Shown: piece after piece, positions 1 to 31,830 of the stretch
Position numbering within the stretch: position 1 is the stretch's first letter
Layout of the letters: every line of letters starts with the position of its first letter
Assembly: GCA_018857735.1 (NCBI GenBank)
Contig: JABMCL010002757.1
Span: forward strand, 838,501-902,500
From: Alviniconcha marisindica
Taxonomy: Eukaryota > Mollusca > Gastropoda > Provannidae
Direction: 5' to 3'
Length of the DNA: 64,000 bases
Made by a program: the position numbers and the translations under genes
Notes under the pieces: generated by a model
Databases searched by the model: none
The model's input: only the letters and a program-made list of their open reading frames with translations
Told to the model about the DNA's origin: nothing

Positions 1-483
1 TGGCTGCATTGCTGACAATGTTTCAGACAACCGTAAAATAGTGCGAATAGTTTGAGCAAGACATTAGATCAAAATTATGTGGTTATAACTTTTATTTGGC
101 TTTACCTATTCACAAGTTTCCATGACCTTGGCCTCATTTCAAGGTCACAGCAGTGCTGGAAAGTTGAAACTGAAAACCGTTTTGTTAGCAAAGTTTGATC
201 TCTTCCATCTCATTGAGTTCAATGCTTCCACATTTATCATTGATATCACATATCATGACCTCTCATGATAATGTTTGTTGGATTTTACTCATTGCATACT
301 TGTTTTGATGACAAACAAGGACTATAAATTTTAAGGTCACAGCAGTCCTGGAAAAATGAAACTGAAACTTGTCTTTTTTTCAGCAGGTTCTTGTTTAATC
401 AAGTTCAGGCTCTGGATGAATATTGCACACAAATGAACAGTCAAATCCTGCATTGAAAAGCAATGTTTGTTTCATGTTTGCAG

Positions 484-590
484 GTTTGTTCCATCTGGTG
501 AAGATGCCATGTTTGAATGAGCTGGTTCCTCGCATGCCTGAAACACTTGATCTTGCTTTCCGGGTGCGACGCAAAAAGTTCACGATAGAG
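484..590 (+). CDS. Penultimate coding exon of an unrecognised gene
   Basis: The exon follows a TTTGCAG acceptor, is read from its third base, and ends in GAG before a GTAAGG donor. It encodes 35 whole residues: a hydrophobic start (LFHLVKMPCLNEL), then VPRMPETLDLAF and a basic stretch RVRRKKFTIE. It leaves phase 0 and joins in frame to the exon at 1068. Earlier exons lie beyond the left edge. I do not recognise the family. The splice signals and the open frame across both exons make it likely to be real. Confidence 0.6.
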
Positions 591-1067
591 GTAAGGACCT
601 TAGAAAAGACTAGTGTGTATATGTGTCCGTATTGATGTGACATTGATACATATGGTGATAAAACAGACGTAAATAATAATGCATGTGGGAAAATACTGGT
701 TAAAATCCAGTCATGATTTTGTTTCAAAGAGACCTTTCCAGAAAATTTTTATGGTTGTTTTTTGGCACAGATTCTCTGACAGCAAAACATTTTTGTTTTG
801 TTCCCCTCATTGTGCTGTAAGTGGTACACTCACTAACCTTGTGTGCATGTGTGTGTGTGTGTGATAGCAAAAAGCATGACCTTTTTGGTGTAAATGTTTT
901 ATTATAATTGACCAGGCATGTCAAATTCAACATTGCTAGCAGTACAACTGGATTATTGGCCTTTGTGAAATGAAATGGTGTAGATTTGACCTTTTGCGCT
1001 TTCATGTTTTTGTAAGCAGCAACATATATTGGCATAAATAAAGTAACAAGAGTGGGTTTGATTTCAG

Positions 1068-1190
1068 AAACTTCACCTGCCACCAGAGTTATCCGACACA
1101 GCGAACCGAGAGCAGGATGACCCAGTGCCTTCTCTCCGACCATCCCTGGGGTGCTTCACAGGGACAGGGTCATCCAAACTGGACTTCTGA
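1068..1190 (+). CDS. Terminal coding exon of the same unrecognised gene
   Basis: It starts after GATTTCAG in phase 0 and runs 40 codons to a TGA at 1188-1190. It begins KLHLPPELSDTANREQDD and ends TGSSKLDF. It is rich in Pro, Ser and Asp, like a disordered C-terminal tail. A variant poly(A) signal ATTAAA lies at 1538-1543. The last coding bases (tcatccaaactggacttctga) recur in diverged form twice just downstream (about 1250-1275 and 1310-1330), so the gene's end seems to have been partly tandem-duplicated. Confidence 0.6.
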   Translation, partial: KLHLPPELSDTANREQDDPVPSLRPSLGCFTGTGSSKLDF

Positions 1191-3212
1191 GTCATTGCCT
1201 CTCTCATTGTCCGATGTTTCTAGCTTCATGTTCTGCATTCAGACTGGATGATCATCAAAACTGGACATCTGACTAAATCGCTTCTCTTGATCTTTGAAGG
1301 AGGCAGTGTTATCCAGTCTAGACTTCTGAGTGTACATGCATTTGCTGTTTGTTTGGGCAAAAAGAGTGGCATATTTGAAGACTAGTCAAACAGTTCCCAA
1401 GCAATTTCCTCACCTTCAGATGGCAGACAACGTTTTTATCCTAAAGCTGGGCTTGTGTACTTCACTACTTGACATGAAGTGTTTGTAGGCTGTTGCTGTG
1501 TATAAATGGAGACTGATTTTTATATTTTTATGATGATATTAAAAACATTGAAGATGAAGGTCTTCTGGTGACTGCTAATGTTGTGTGCCAAAAGTGTGTG
1601 CAAAAACAACAACACAGTATATGTAATTGTTCAGAATTTTATAGACATCAACATGGGAGCATGTGGGCATACTGGAACCCCAGGACTAGCACAAGGGAGA
1701 ACAGAGAAGCATAAGGTACCTTTGTTTCTTATGGGCACTGTGTTTTTATTCTGACTGCATGTGCATGGTGTTTATGTAACATGCAGTGAATGCTGTTGTG
1801 GTTGAGAAAGAACTAAACAGCCATTGTGGTGGGGCTTGGGGTGGACACTAGTAAAAGAATGATTGGCTTGGAACTGGCAAACAAAGATACAGAACGTAGA
1901 CATGTGTTTCTAGAAACAGAGTAATACTAACAGGCCAGGCAGTCTGAATGTTTTATACAATGTAAAACAATACAATACAGCTTTATTGCCACGTGTCAAG
2001 GTTATTGCACTGGGAATGTTTCATGGTACTAAATACATTTACTTGCACATTCATGCCAGTCACAAGTTATAACACAACAACAATCAACAGCAAAATTTGG
2101 GGTAAAATGTCACTGATAAAAATACATAAATGCACATGTCAAGCATAATAGGATGAGAGAAAAAAGTACTTTTAACTTCTTCTTTTTCCTGACAACTACT
2201 CTGATGTGTAGCATTCAGATCCACTCCCAGAGCCTGGCAAATAGGGTCATTTACTTATTTAGCCTATTCTTGTCTTGTACATGGTGGATCAGACATGTTT
2301 TGTGATGACTAGTTCCTTTGATTTTTACTAACTCATAGTATAGTCAGCTGCTGAGAGAGAGAGTTGGGTGTGTTCATGATGGTTTTGTGGAAAGAGAAAT
2401 GGGTATGAACCTGCATCTAGGTTTGCTTGCACGTCTATTTTGGATGGTCTTGCTCTACTTTCAAGTACAAACTCCATTCTGTCTTGTTCTTTTTATTTCA
2501 ACCAGAAATGCAAAATACAAGGAGAGGAACAAACACTCATAATTCACATTCAAATGTTAAAATGGCATAAGTGTTCTCCCCCCTTCACCCCCAAACACTT
2601 CATCATATGACCCCAAAACCAGTTCAAGGTCCCCAACAGGCATGATCATACGAAGCCTGATTATTATCATGCAGAGTTGGAAGGCTCACGCTTGTACAAC
2701 ATCCAAGAAATGGTCAAATTGGAATAGGAAACAAGGTAACTCTCTTTTCCTCAAACAGTCTCATTCAAAACAGGAACAAAATAACTTTTCTTCTTCATTA
2801 GCTGACTGCTTTACACTGATAGTAGTGGCAAGTGCTCCATCTGATGACTTTCAATGTGCATCTTGCATGGTGCTTCACCCTGACATAACCGTACTGGTTG
2901 ACTGGGCGTAAAACACCAACTTACTTGCATGGTGCTATTTTGTGCACAACACAAGTGAGATAAAAAGATATAAAAATAAAACCGTGAAAAACAACAACTA
3001 ACATTCCAAAACACAAACTAGCATTTCAGTCTGTCTATGTGAACAAGTCCAGTTGATCTCTAGTTTCAAGTGGCATTTGACCCAAGTCTAATGATAGTCT
3101 ATCTGCAGGAGTGCAACTACTGAAAAGTCCAAATCCTTACACAAAGGGTCCATGGGTCATCCTGACCCTGGCAGGGTACTGTCTGTCTGTGTGTCTGCAT
3201 TTGCTCCTCAGT

Positions 3213-3214
<2 letters not shown>

Positions 3215-3275
<61 letters not shown>
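3215..3275. repeat. (TG)n microsatellite
   Basis: About 30 uninterrupted TG units. ORFs across it (Val-Cys repeats) are artefacts. Confidence 0.95.
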
Positions 3276-3277
<2 letters not shown>

Positions 3278-3598
3278 CCTTCTCTGTGTTAGTGACTGCA
3301 TTGGAGTCTGCAAAATGATAAGATTACTTAAAAGTTAAGGCCCTTGCACAGTGTCAGTACTGTAGTATGTTACAATGAAACCTTGCTTAAACATTAATGT
3401 CAAATGCAACTCCATAGAACAGAAATTCACACCTAAAATTTGTTTAACACTAGTTAAACAAAGTCTGAGTTAAAGAATAACAATAGCTCACTTCATAAAA
3501 TTAATTTATAATTTTACTTAGAAATGATTGTTTTCAACCTTCATAGAGACATTAAATTGAAAGAAGTAAAACAAAAACTGTTAGCATATATAAGGAAT

Positions 3599-3633
<35 letters not shown>

Positions 3634-4406
3634 CGTGTGTTCTGAGACACAGAATGAATTTGAAATGTGAACTATTTTGACAAAATCATTTTCATTACAG
3701 ATTCCACATTGTGTATGCATACTACATTTACAAATTATTGAATTATTTAAACTCATTTTGTGATGTAATTTTTAATTGCTTAATTGTTACAAACATTGAT
3801 GTTACAGTTGGGCTGTTTTGGTGGACTGCAGTGAAATATTTTTTAACAGTGTGGTGATTCTGGTTAATTTCACAATAAGTCACAGCTGGTTTGTATCATG
3901 GGCTGTGGTGATGGTACAGGAGCTGTGCAGTGATTCCAGTCAGCTTCTTGATTTAGAGAAGGCTTGTATCGGTGGACTGATCTGTTAGAAAAAAAAACAT
4001 CCTGAATGTAGACGGTGATAATTCCACAGAAAATATACGTATATCTACAATTACAACTTTGTTGCCAATCACAAGAATTGTAAACAAACTATGTGTAATT
4101 TAGATGCCAGTTAGGTAGGCCAGTCAGGCCGGCTTAAGTGGCAATCCTTCCTCAAAAGAAAGAATATTCTTTGAGAGGATTTCCTTTTTCTTTTACATAC
4201 AGTACTGTGCAGTATGGTATTTTTCCCCCAAGAAAAAGTCTGTTTGTATACTTGCTCAATCAACTTAGCCTACCTATCAACTCCTAACATCATCAGGTAA
4301 TTGAGAGCGGAGAATAGTGCTATAAAAAAGCAATCATCATCATCATCATCAAGAATGTTGCCAGGACAGCAAAATTTGTAAACAGGACCATGCTATTCCA
4401 CTCTGG

Positions 4407-4432
4407 CCCCCCCCCCCCCCCCCCCCCCCCCC
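4407..4432. repeat. Poly-C tract
   Basis: A run of about 26 C. Homopolymers of G or C this long recur through the window (22696, 29244, 48358, 53773, 62961). Confidence 0.9.
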
Positions 4433-5196
4433 AGCCACCTAAGAATTAAAAGGTTGGCTTTAGTGATGAAATAAAATGCACTATCGACTATATTCCAACT
4501 TTTCTTCTTCTTTCAGCACACTATATTCATGACTTGTTCTTTTGCAGACATACCTTTTTTTTCTGTTTGGCTTCTTTTAGCAGTAAACTCTGAAAAAAGG
4601 GACAAATTGAAAACTTGCAATAACTCATGTGTATTGTAATTTCTTATTATCACCATTGTCAACATCATCATCCATTGTCAGTCATGAGAAATAAACGAAA
4701 CAAAAAAGGAAACAATTCTGTCACTCTCTCAGCACTAAACTGTGACTTAAAGCTGAGTGAAACAAATCAGATTATGATGTCCATATCATAAATCTGTTGC
4801 ATTTAACAAAGATTGCAAAGTATGAGTGAACATATGAATAAGACAGCTCAACTGTCAGGCTTGCAAACTGAGACGATTAGCAATACGTGGTGCAGATATA
4901 AATTACAACTAATAATGACTAAAGGTAATTGACGAGTTTATCTTTTCTGGAAAGTAAAATCACAGTGCTCAAGTCCGTCAACTGATAGCTTGAGGGCTGA
5001 AGATGTACAGACACACAGACAGGATGCACAGGTGGGCAGACACTAGACGGACATGCATACAGGCAGGCAATCTGGCAGGTAGACAGACAGCAGCACAAAG
5101 AAGATGACTAAATGGATAAACAAAGACTATAGCATAGCTGGACAGTCTTTGCAACTAAGAAGTCAGAGTGTGTGAGTGTGAAAGCTACATGTCTAA

Positions 5197-5817
5197 AGCC
5201 CGTTCTTAATTGGGCGAATGTTTCTTCGCGAACCTAGTTGGAAGTATTCAGCGAAGCTAGTTGGTTCTTAATTGGGCGAACTTTTCTTCGCGAACCTAGT
5301 TGGAAGTATTCGTCGAAGCTATATTCGGGGTCCAAAAAACTTCGCTCAACATGTTCTGGGAACATTCGCCCTTTGGACGAACATTGCCTCTGATTGGCTG
5401 AGAGCAGAGCTCTCCTGTGGATGAAGAAAAATAAAAATAAAAATGGATGACGGTGTCGCTAGGTTCTCCACTCGCTTCGGAGGGAATTTGTTTATTTGTT
5501 GACTTGTGGGAGGCGCAGCCTCGTCTCGGAGACTCAGAATGAGATAAGAGTCAGTTGAATTACCCTGTGAGGGATGATTAAAGTATATTGACCTTTAGCC
5601 TACATTTTCGATCAAGCTGTCTGCTGCGCGTCTGCCGTGGGCAAGTGTTTGGGCCGAAGCTTGCATCTCATTACAAGCCAGTTGAGAACGAAGTAAAGTT
5701 TGGACTGTCCGAACCATGTTCGGCGAACTAAAAGTTCAATTAAGAAACGAATCACAGTTCGTCGAACTGTCCGAAGTATGTTCGGCGAACAAACATTCGC
5801 CCAGTTAAAAACGGGCT
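5197..5817. mobile_element. MITE-like element with ~40-bp terminal inverted repeats and TAA target-site duplication
   Basis: The left end AGCCCGTTCTTAATTGGGCG and the right end (reverse complement AGCCCGTTTTTAACTGGGCG) are inverted repeats. The match continues with few differences through motifs of the form TTCGCGAAC. TAA flanks both ends (5194-5196 and 5818-5820), as expected of PIF/Harbinger-type elements. Internal sub-repeats occur at 5202-5330 and 5700-5800. No transposase is encoded, so it is non-autonomous. It sits in the intron just downstream (minus sense) of the CBM20-gene exon at 5871. Confidence 0.75.
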
Positions 5818-5870
5818 TAAGGGAGAGAACTGGTGAAAACGGTAACAATAGCCCCCTTCCCCCTCCATAC

Positions 5871-24917
<19,047 letters not shown>

Positions 24918-26525
24918 CTGGACAATCAAGATTGTCACACCGTCACTCTGATCAAATTCATTTTCCTTTAGCCTGTTAGTCGATCAAGTGCCCGTCAGGT
25001 GGCCAGTGGATATGTAAGGCGACCAGTCAGCAATGTGTTTTGCCCAGAGCGTCCACGACTGCGATTGGCTGAATATTGGTTTAGCCGTCTTCAATAAACA
25101 TCAGTAATAATAATAATAATGAATACTTAGAGTGCCTAACCCGCACAGGCCCTAAGCGCTTACACGTTCTTTACAGATACATAATGTCAAAATTCAACGC
25201 ATACAACATGAATGCACACACACACGCACGCACACACACAGACTCGCACACGCACACGCGCACACGCACACACCAGTCGCATATCAGGGCAATGAGACTG
25301 AAGACAAGGTTTTTAAAAAGAGAAAGGTTTTTAAAAAGAGAAAGGTTTTCAAGGAAGATTTAAAAGAGCTGACAGAGGCAGAATGGCGGACAGAAACAGG
25401 GAGTTGGTTCCAGGTAACTGGAGCCTGGTAAGAAAGAGCGCTGACCACTGGACTCTGCTCGGAAGGTTGGTATTCTGAACACTCGGGTGTCTGTAGGAGA
25501 GCGGAGCTGCTGGGAAGGAGTGTAAAGGTGAAGAAGTTCTAACCAAGATGTATTTTCTTCGCTGCTTGCCGGCAGAAGAAAGTTTTGTTTTTGTTTTTGG
25601 ACCACTTCTAAGGATAGTTCTTTTAGAAAGTCAAGTAAGAATAGTTCCTTTAGAAAAATAATGGTGATCGTCGGATTGTGTGGAAAGGATTACAAACAGG
25701 ACATCGACAAAGTGAAAGGACTGAATCCATAGAATGTAGAGAACTGGCTACAACGATTCTTCACTATTTAGTGTTTTGCACAGATCGAAAGTGGGGAATA
25801 AATCCGGACTGGGAAATGAAGATGAGAGGGGAAATTTTGGAACTTATTTAATGCTCGCCGAGATAAATTTGTGAAACGGATTAAAATAATGATGCATATG
25901 TTCTTCATATGACACAGTTGGAAAAAAAAATCTGAGATAAAAATTCTGAGAAAATAAATAGGCTCACTATAAATACCAAATGTGAGACAATATCTTTGCT
26001 GGGGCTATTTGAGTTTAATTGTTGCCTCAAACATAAAAACGCCACCAGTAGCCTACCCACACTGACATGCAATACACCATGTTCGCAGAAGCTGTTTGAA
26101 CAATGGGAACTTTGACAGTGCCAAATCTCATACTGTCTACAACTCTAAGAACCGTGGCCATGCGTTTTTCCAACTTTTTCATCGCAAATTCCTCAGTGGT
26201 TTCTTGATTCTTTCGACGTTGTGGCACTCGGATCGAGTGCAGTTTTATGACCAGAGGTATACTATAAGTTCACCCTCAAGATGTCATAGCCGGTTTGGTT
26301 CAGTGGTAATTACGGCGATAGGTTGGTAAGCGCAAGACATTCAAAGGTTGTGGTTTGTGGACACTGTCTTGTGGCATTGTCCATAACAATTAATAAAACA
26401 CAAAAAGGATAACGCAGAAACATTCTGATGGTGACAGTGTTGTGCTTAGGTATAGCTACCCCCCCCCCCCCCCTCCCCCTCCCCTCCTGTGACCTCCGTC
26501 CCCGTCAGTAGGCTACCTCCTCTGG

Positions 26526-27096
26526 GGTAAAATCCGAGGAGACGGTCGGAAATTCCTGGACCGTTTGAAAAGTTCTTTTGGGTCACAAATATCATCACAA
26601 TCGTTAAATGTGGTCCAAATCTACCGACTACAGCCAAAATCCGCAACAAAATGTGTTTTTTGTTTTCATATATTTTTCATATTTGATTGTTTCGAGTCGG
26701 AGTCACAGATTGCAAATGGCGAACGAAGCCGACGAAGTGCTGCTAGGTAAGGGGCCTCGTTAACAAGCAACGGCAATTAAAACCCCACGGAAAATGTACG
26801 GAAAAAATTGCAATCTGAGAAAGTTGATTCGTGAGTACTAATGCCTTGCCAAGATCGGCACCTAGTAAGCGTTCACGTTGTTACTGTGAAACTAGGTCAA
26901 ATGTCAAAGAGCAACATGCGCCGACTCGAAACAATCAAAGACAAAGATATTTGAAAAAACAACAACTCACCTTTTGTTGTGGATTTTGGCTGTAATCGGT
27001 AGATATGGACTCATTTAATGATTGTGATGATATTTGTGACCCAAAATAACTTTTAAAACGGTCCAGGAATTTCCGACCGTCTCATTGGATTTTACC
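26526..27096. mobile_element. Inverted-repeat (foldback/MITE-like) element with ~175-bp arms
   Basis: The left arm (GGTAAAATCC, then GGTCGGAAATTCCTGGACCG, ending GATTGTTTCGAGTCGG near 26700) is matched by the reverse complement of 26925-27096 with scattered differences. The centre (26701-26924) holds ATGGCGAACGAAGCCGACGA followed by a GTAAGG donor-like site. No transposase is seen. Confidence 0.7.
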
Positions 27097-28091
27097 TCTC
27101 TCTGGTGACGAACGAACAATAGCACCCACCAATTATGAAGGAGCAAGGCGCGATGCCAGAATGTGTGCACACTTTACAAGAATTGGAAACATTGCGTTTT
27201 GGTTTTTATTATACATCACCCACGAGAACTGTTTGTGCCACGAACCTTGAGAAGATAGCTGTCTTCATAATTATGGCTGGGCCGGATCCGAGATGCTGAC
27301 AGACTGGATCGGCTGCTATCGTCTAATCTGCTTTCTGAGTCACTTCTGTGGCTTCATTTATGATTTCGTTTGTTGACGGTGCACTCGTTGAAGAACAGAC
27401 TAGCCCGTCTCTGTTGTCTGTCTTTAAGGTGTGTTATTGTTTTCGCTATGCAAAAACGGTGTCCGTCGAAAGCTGTCACTAGGCCTTCTTGTTTCGTGGA
27501 GACGACGTTGAGCAGACGACAATTTCGCCTACCGGTAAAAAAACAATGCGCATGTGTGCAACAGAGAAAGGGAGCGTTGTCGGCCTGAGTCGGCCTAGTA
27601 TCAGTCCCAGTAACGTGTACTTGGCTGTGCAATCTTTGGTAAATCTACTTTTTCATTAGGCCTACCCATAACATGGCGTAGACACACAGTTTGGAAAAAA
27701 AACTGATACGTATATTGTCTACATTTTTGTTCTGCCGCAGGCTACGATGAAGCTGATGAACCAAATGGGTATGGTAGGCCGAAAAGCATGAAAGGCTATT
27801 CACCATGTCCGCGGCACGGCGGAAACCGCATGCACTGTGCTTCAAGTTGATCAGGCAAATGTAATTGGGGTTATTAGTTACCTTAGGACATTTGATTCTG
27901 TCTGAGGATTCGATGGTTTTATGATAGGCAGAAATAAATATGCGTGACTGATCATATAATTATGTTACATGTCCAAGGCTCAGAATTGGTGCCGAAAAAA
28001 CATGCCTACCAACTTCACGTTAGGAATGCACCAATTTTGCATTTAGAGACAGACACACATACAGTGATAGAGATCGGACACGATGTTTTGA

Positions 28092-28310
28092 TTGATGATC
28101 GCTTATATAGCGCTATTCTCCGCTCTCTTGAGCACTCACTGCGCTTGCATGTGGTTCTGCATGAGTGACTAGCTTTTTATAGCGCGTTTTTGTTTGTTTG
28201 TTTTTATCTACCGAAGTGGTGTACTTTCAGCGCTGGCGTGGCTGGTGCCACATGAAAATGTAGCCGTCTCGGCGTAAGTTCTGTGTACACCATACAACCA
28301 TGCACCATGT
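28092..28310 (-). mobile_element. 5'-truncated SINE copy
   Basis: The reverse complement shares the GGTGCATGGTTGTATGGTGT start, the accept/chtt central blocks and the GAATAGCGCTATATAA tail with the SINE at 15936-16430. Confidence 0.7.
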
Positions 28311-28992
28311 CACTTCATACAAAGCCGCATGTGATCATAATTACATATTACATCAAAAATGGAAAACTTCAAATCAGCATCTTGCAAATGACGAGATCTT
28401 ACACAATGTGTGCAGCTAGGCCTGGTAGACAGTGCGTGTCGAAGACCGGCCCTCATTTCGAAGATCGGAACTCTAGCTGCAGCTACCTAGTTCTTACTCT
28501 CTTCCGTCGTACCCCCGAGAGATTTCATTAACACGATCATCATCCGTGCTCTATCTTACTGTGGATTTATTTGTTCGCGGCCATCTCATTTAGATTTCTT
28601 CCACTGGGAAATCGATTCGTTCCTTGGGGTTCTGTTATTAAATCTACAGTCTAGTGAATCTTGCGGCCTGGAAGATCTTGATAGGTAATTAATAAAATAG
28701 AAGAAACGCTAACCTACCCTGTTTTGCGGGGTTGCAAATGGTGCATGTACTCGGAAAGTAATGATGACTTCATGAGTTGCTGGTGGTAACATCTTTTGAA
28801 GACCTGTAGGCTAAATTGTTTCAGTATCATGTAGCACGCTTGCTTTCTCTCAGTCAGTCTTCCTGGGGAAATTTCACATTTTTACGCGGCCTTAGCATGC
28901 AACATGCGTTAGCGCATGCGCATCTAATCTTATGCAAAATGACGTCAGTGTGAGACGCTACGTCAAGCACCAGTCTACGTGTAACATGTTGG

Positions 28993-29006
28993 CGCGCGCG
29001 CGCGCG

Positions 29007-29085
<79 letters not shown>
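28993..29085. repeat. (CG)n(CA)n alternating purine-pyrimidine tract
   Basis: About 11 CG units followed directly by about 35 CA units; a strong Z-DNA-forming pattern. Confidence 0.95.
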
Positions 29086-29086
<1 letters not shown>

Positions 29087-29243
29087 GTGCATAATGCGCG
29101 CAATGACGCACACGCCCTATATCCTTCACCCCAAATGGATCACATCGTAAGAATCAAAATACAGTTGAATATGCTAAAAAATGGAGGATGTACCTCTGGT
29201 GGAGTTTATGTACACGCATGCCAGGTGAGAGTTACCGCGGAAC

Positions 29244-29266
29244 CCCCCCCCCCCCCCCCCCCCCCC
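29244..29266. repeat. Poly-C tract
   Basis: About 23 C with a following CCG interruption. Confidence 0.85.
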
Positions 29267-30053
29267 CGCCCCTCCCCATCAGCTCTGTTCTTTGCATGAC
29301 TAATTTTACAACGGATAAATCAAAAACAGTCATATCGATTTGCGGCTGATTAGACCATATTTTACCTTTCTCAAACTCGAATAATTCGAAGTCGAGCATT
29401 TTAAATGCTCATTGTTGAATGCTACTAGATTCCTTACTTAGCTGCTGGCAACCTTAAAGGGACTGGCCCACGCAGATTTGGCTAAAAAACGACTTTTTGC
29501 ATGAATTTTTATTGTTTTATGTACGATTTTTCTGTAGCATTAATTTCTGCTTTGGCCCTTTTGAAATACGGCAATTTAGGAACAGTGTTCTAAAAATAGA
29601 TTGGGGATCTCCCCACGGGTGCAGCTATTTACGGAATGCGTATTACGTCATTACATTCTGTTGTTTTTCCCACGTTTTCGTAGATTCGGCCTACAAAAAA
29701 TTGACAATGGCGTTGTCTCAGGCACATAATCTGCTCAGGCCTAATAAGTTGTCGGGCGACTTAACTGATGATTTTGTGAATAATTTTATATCTTTCTTTA
29801 AATAAATCTCTTAATCGTGCAATGTGTATTTCACTATAGTAGATGAGACCGGTAGCTGCCGTTTACTAATAGTGCTCGGCGATGGACCGAGGTGAAAGGA
29901 GTTGGGTGACAATTTTATCTCAGCGGAATTGATCCGATGCTACTACAGGAAATATTGCTGTCCTTGGCTTTGTGCCGCAAGTAGTGTCTCTCAAGCTCCT
30001 CAACACCTCAGATCTTCTGAGACGCACGCCACAAGCCACTTGTGATGGTTGCT

Positions 30054-30902
30054 TTACCCGCCGGTGTATCTGCTCGGTCTTTTCCCTTCACTCTGGCATG
30101 CCCAGGGCAGTACACCCACAGGAGTTTTTGAAGGTGGATGTCGACCATTGACACATTCCAGTCCTATTCCACTTTTCATTTTTTGTAGCAAGCTCATCGA
30201 ATCTGTGAGGATGAAGGCATGTGTAGTCTGACTGTCACCTCTTGAGGTAATCCAGCGGAGGGCATGGGTGACTGCTTCCACCTCTATTGTCAAACTGGAG
30301 GTTGAGGCTGCACTACTGTCTTCATGTATGGTGGTCGCACCTTGCTTAACAGTGAAGCCCTGTTCTGACTGGTCTTTGGTGGCTGAGCCACCAGTGTAGA
30401 CTATGAACTGTTGCGGTTTTCTGTTTTCTTGAATGAGAAGCTTGATCTCTGACTCCGTTTTGCCTGTTTGCCATTCTCCACAGTGTTTTTCCAAGTTTTC
30501 TGGCAGGAATGTCTCATAGAGACGCTGGAATCGGTTTTGGGTACCTTTCTCACTACTTAGTTTGCTTGAGCTCTGTCAGCTGGCAAATACGTGCAGTATT
30601 GACTCCTCTGCTTGCCCCATCCAAGACTTGCCCCGTCCCAGTCTGCATTCCTTTGTGTCTTTCACGGCTTCGTGGAGTGGGCTGTGTGATTTTCGACGGC
30701 GCTGGAGTATACTTTGACCTACTCCATTTTCTGTCTGGTTTGCTTTGGTGGGAGGTCTAGTACGAACCTCATGGTCTCGATGGTCCTTGGTGGTTCCCAG
30801 TATGACTCGCATTGCCTGATTCTGCACTCTGTCCAGCTTTAGCAGATTTGTCTGTGCCACTATTGTGAGGGCTAGTCCATAATCAATGACACTGTGCATC
30901 AC
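30054..30902 (-). pseudogene. Decayed non-LTR retrotransposon ORF2 remnant (RT tail and RNase H)
   Basis: Two minus-strand frames. 30902-30576 resembles the end of a reverse-transcriptase domain (IDYGLALTIVAQTNLLKLDR, QNQAMRVILGTTKDH), and 30494-30054 resembles an RNase H domain (FIVYTGGSATKDQSEQGFTV, TIEVEAVTHALRW, FILTDSMSLLQKM). The frame shifts between them. The first RNase H catalytic Asp (usually in TDGS) is Gly here (TGGS); the Glu and second Asp remain. It is 5'-truncated and lacks the catalytic RT motifs. A dead copy. Confidence 0.8.
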
Positions 30903-31265
30903 ACGCCTTTTGATCCGTCGTCGACGAGTAAGTCAGTATAACGGATAAACCTCGAACAGAAAATATTTCCCCGGCACATTCGACTTATGCGTATTCTGCA
31001 TAAATCGACCTGACATAAAAACCAACGACTTATGGTGTAGGGACACTGGTCATGTCGTTTCTGTCTGTACCGAGGCGAATCCAGACGAGCTTTGTTAATG
31101 GCAAATGCCGACGGAGATCGAAAAGGCCAGTTTCTGCAGTGCTTCACATGGCTAAAGCAAGGTCTAAGGCCGATTAGCCATGGCAATGGACACTTGGTCT
31201 GAGGCACTGTACGCAGACTTCATCCGACAGACCTAATTATTCTTGCATTGGTTTGTCGATCTTCT

Positions 31266-31830
31266 GGCTACAAAAGCGAGGGGCGTGTAAGAGAAACTGT
31301 GTGTAGGAGCCGGAACTCCCCACATAAAGCAGAACGGGGCGTGTAAGAGAAACTCCACACATAAAAGACCACGGGGCGTGTAAGAGAAACTCCCCACATA
31401 AAATAGAATGGGGCGTTAAAAGAAACTCCCCACATTTAATGAGCACGGGGCGAGAAATTCCCCACACAAAAGCCGAGCATGGGGCGTGTAAGAGAAACTC
31501 CGCACATAAAATAGCACGGGCACATAAAATAACTACAAGAGAAAGTCCCCAAGCAAAAGAGCACGGCATGCAAGAGAAACTCAGCACATAACCGAACACG
31601 CGTCGTGTAAGAGAAACTCCCCATATGAAAGAGCACGGGGCGTGTAAGAGAAACTCCGCTCATAAAATAGCACCGGCGTATAAGAGAAAGTCCCCAAGCA
31701 CACGGAATGTAAGAGAAACTCCGCACATAAACGAGCACGCGTCCTGTAAGAGAAACTCCCCACATAAAAAAGCACCGGGCGTGTAAGAGAAACTCCCCGC
31801 CACATGACATAGCTCGGGTTGTGTAGAGAA
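31266..31830. repeat. 37-bp minisatellite, ~15 copies
   Basis: The unit is ACGGGGCGTGTAAGAGAAAC then TCCCCACATAAAAGAGC, with deletions and a few rearranged units. Unlike the other arrays it is not next to an exon I can identify. Each unit contains a GTAAGA string on the plus strand. Confidence 0.9.

Larger units (their letters stand above)
1191..5193. other. 3' flank and interval without a confident exon
   Basis: It holds the downstream part of the gene ending at 1190, a SINE-like tail near 2877-2930, a (TG)n tract, a short TG tract at 3601-3628, a poly-C run and an ATC repeat at 4337-4352. The missing 3' exons of the minus-strand CBM20 gene should lie here or beyond. I looked for a minus-strand exon accepting phase 1 and found none I can defend. 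Confidence 0.5.

Noticed and set aside
26027..26227. Minus-strand ORF (NQETTEEFAMKKLEKRM...) as the missing upstream CBM20 exon
   Set aside because: It does not resemble the CBM20 N-terminal strand, and I could not find a donor in phase with the exon at 24917.
26716..26746. MANEADEVLL as the first exon of a host gene
   Set aside because: It lies in the centre of an inverted-repeat element and no downstream plus-strand exon continues it; kept only as a finding.
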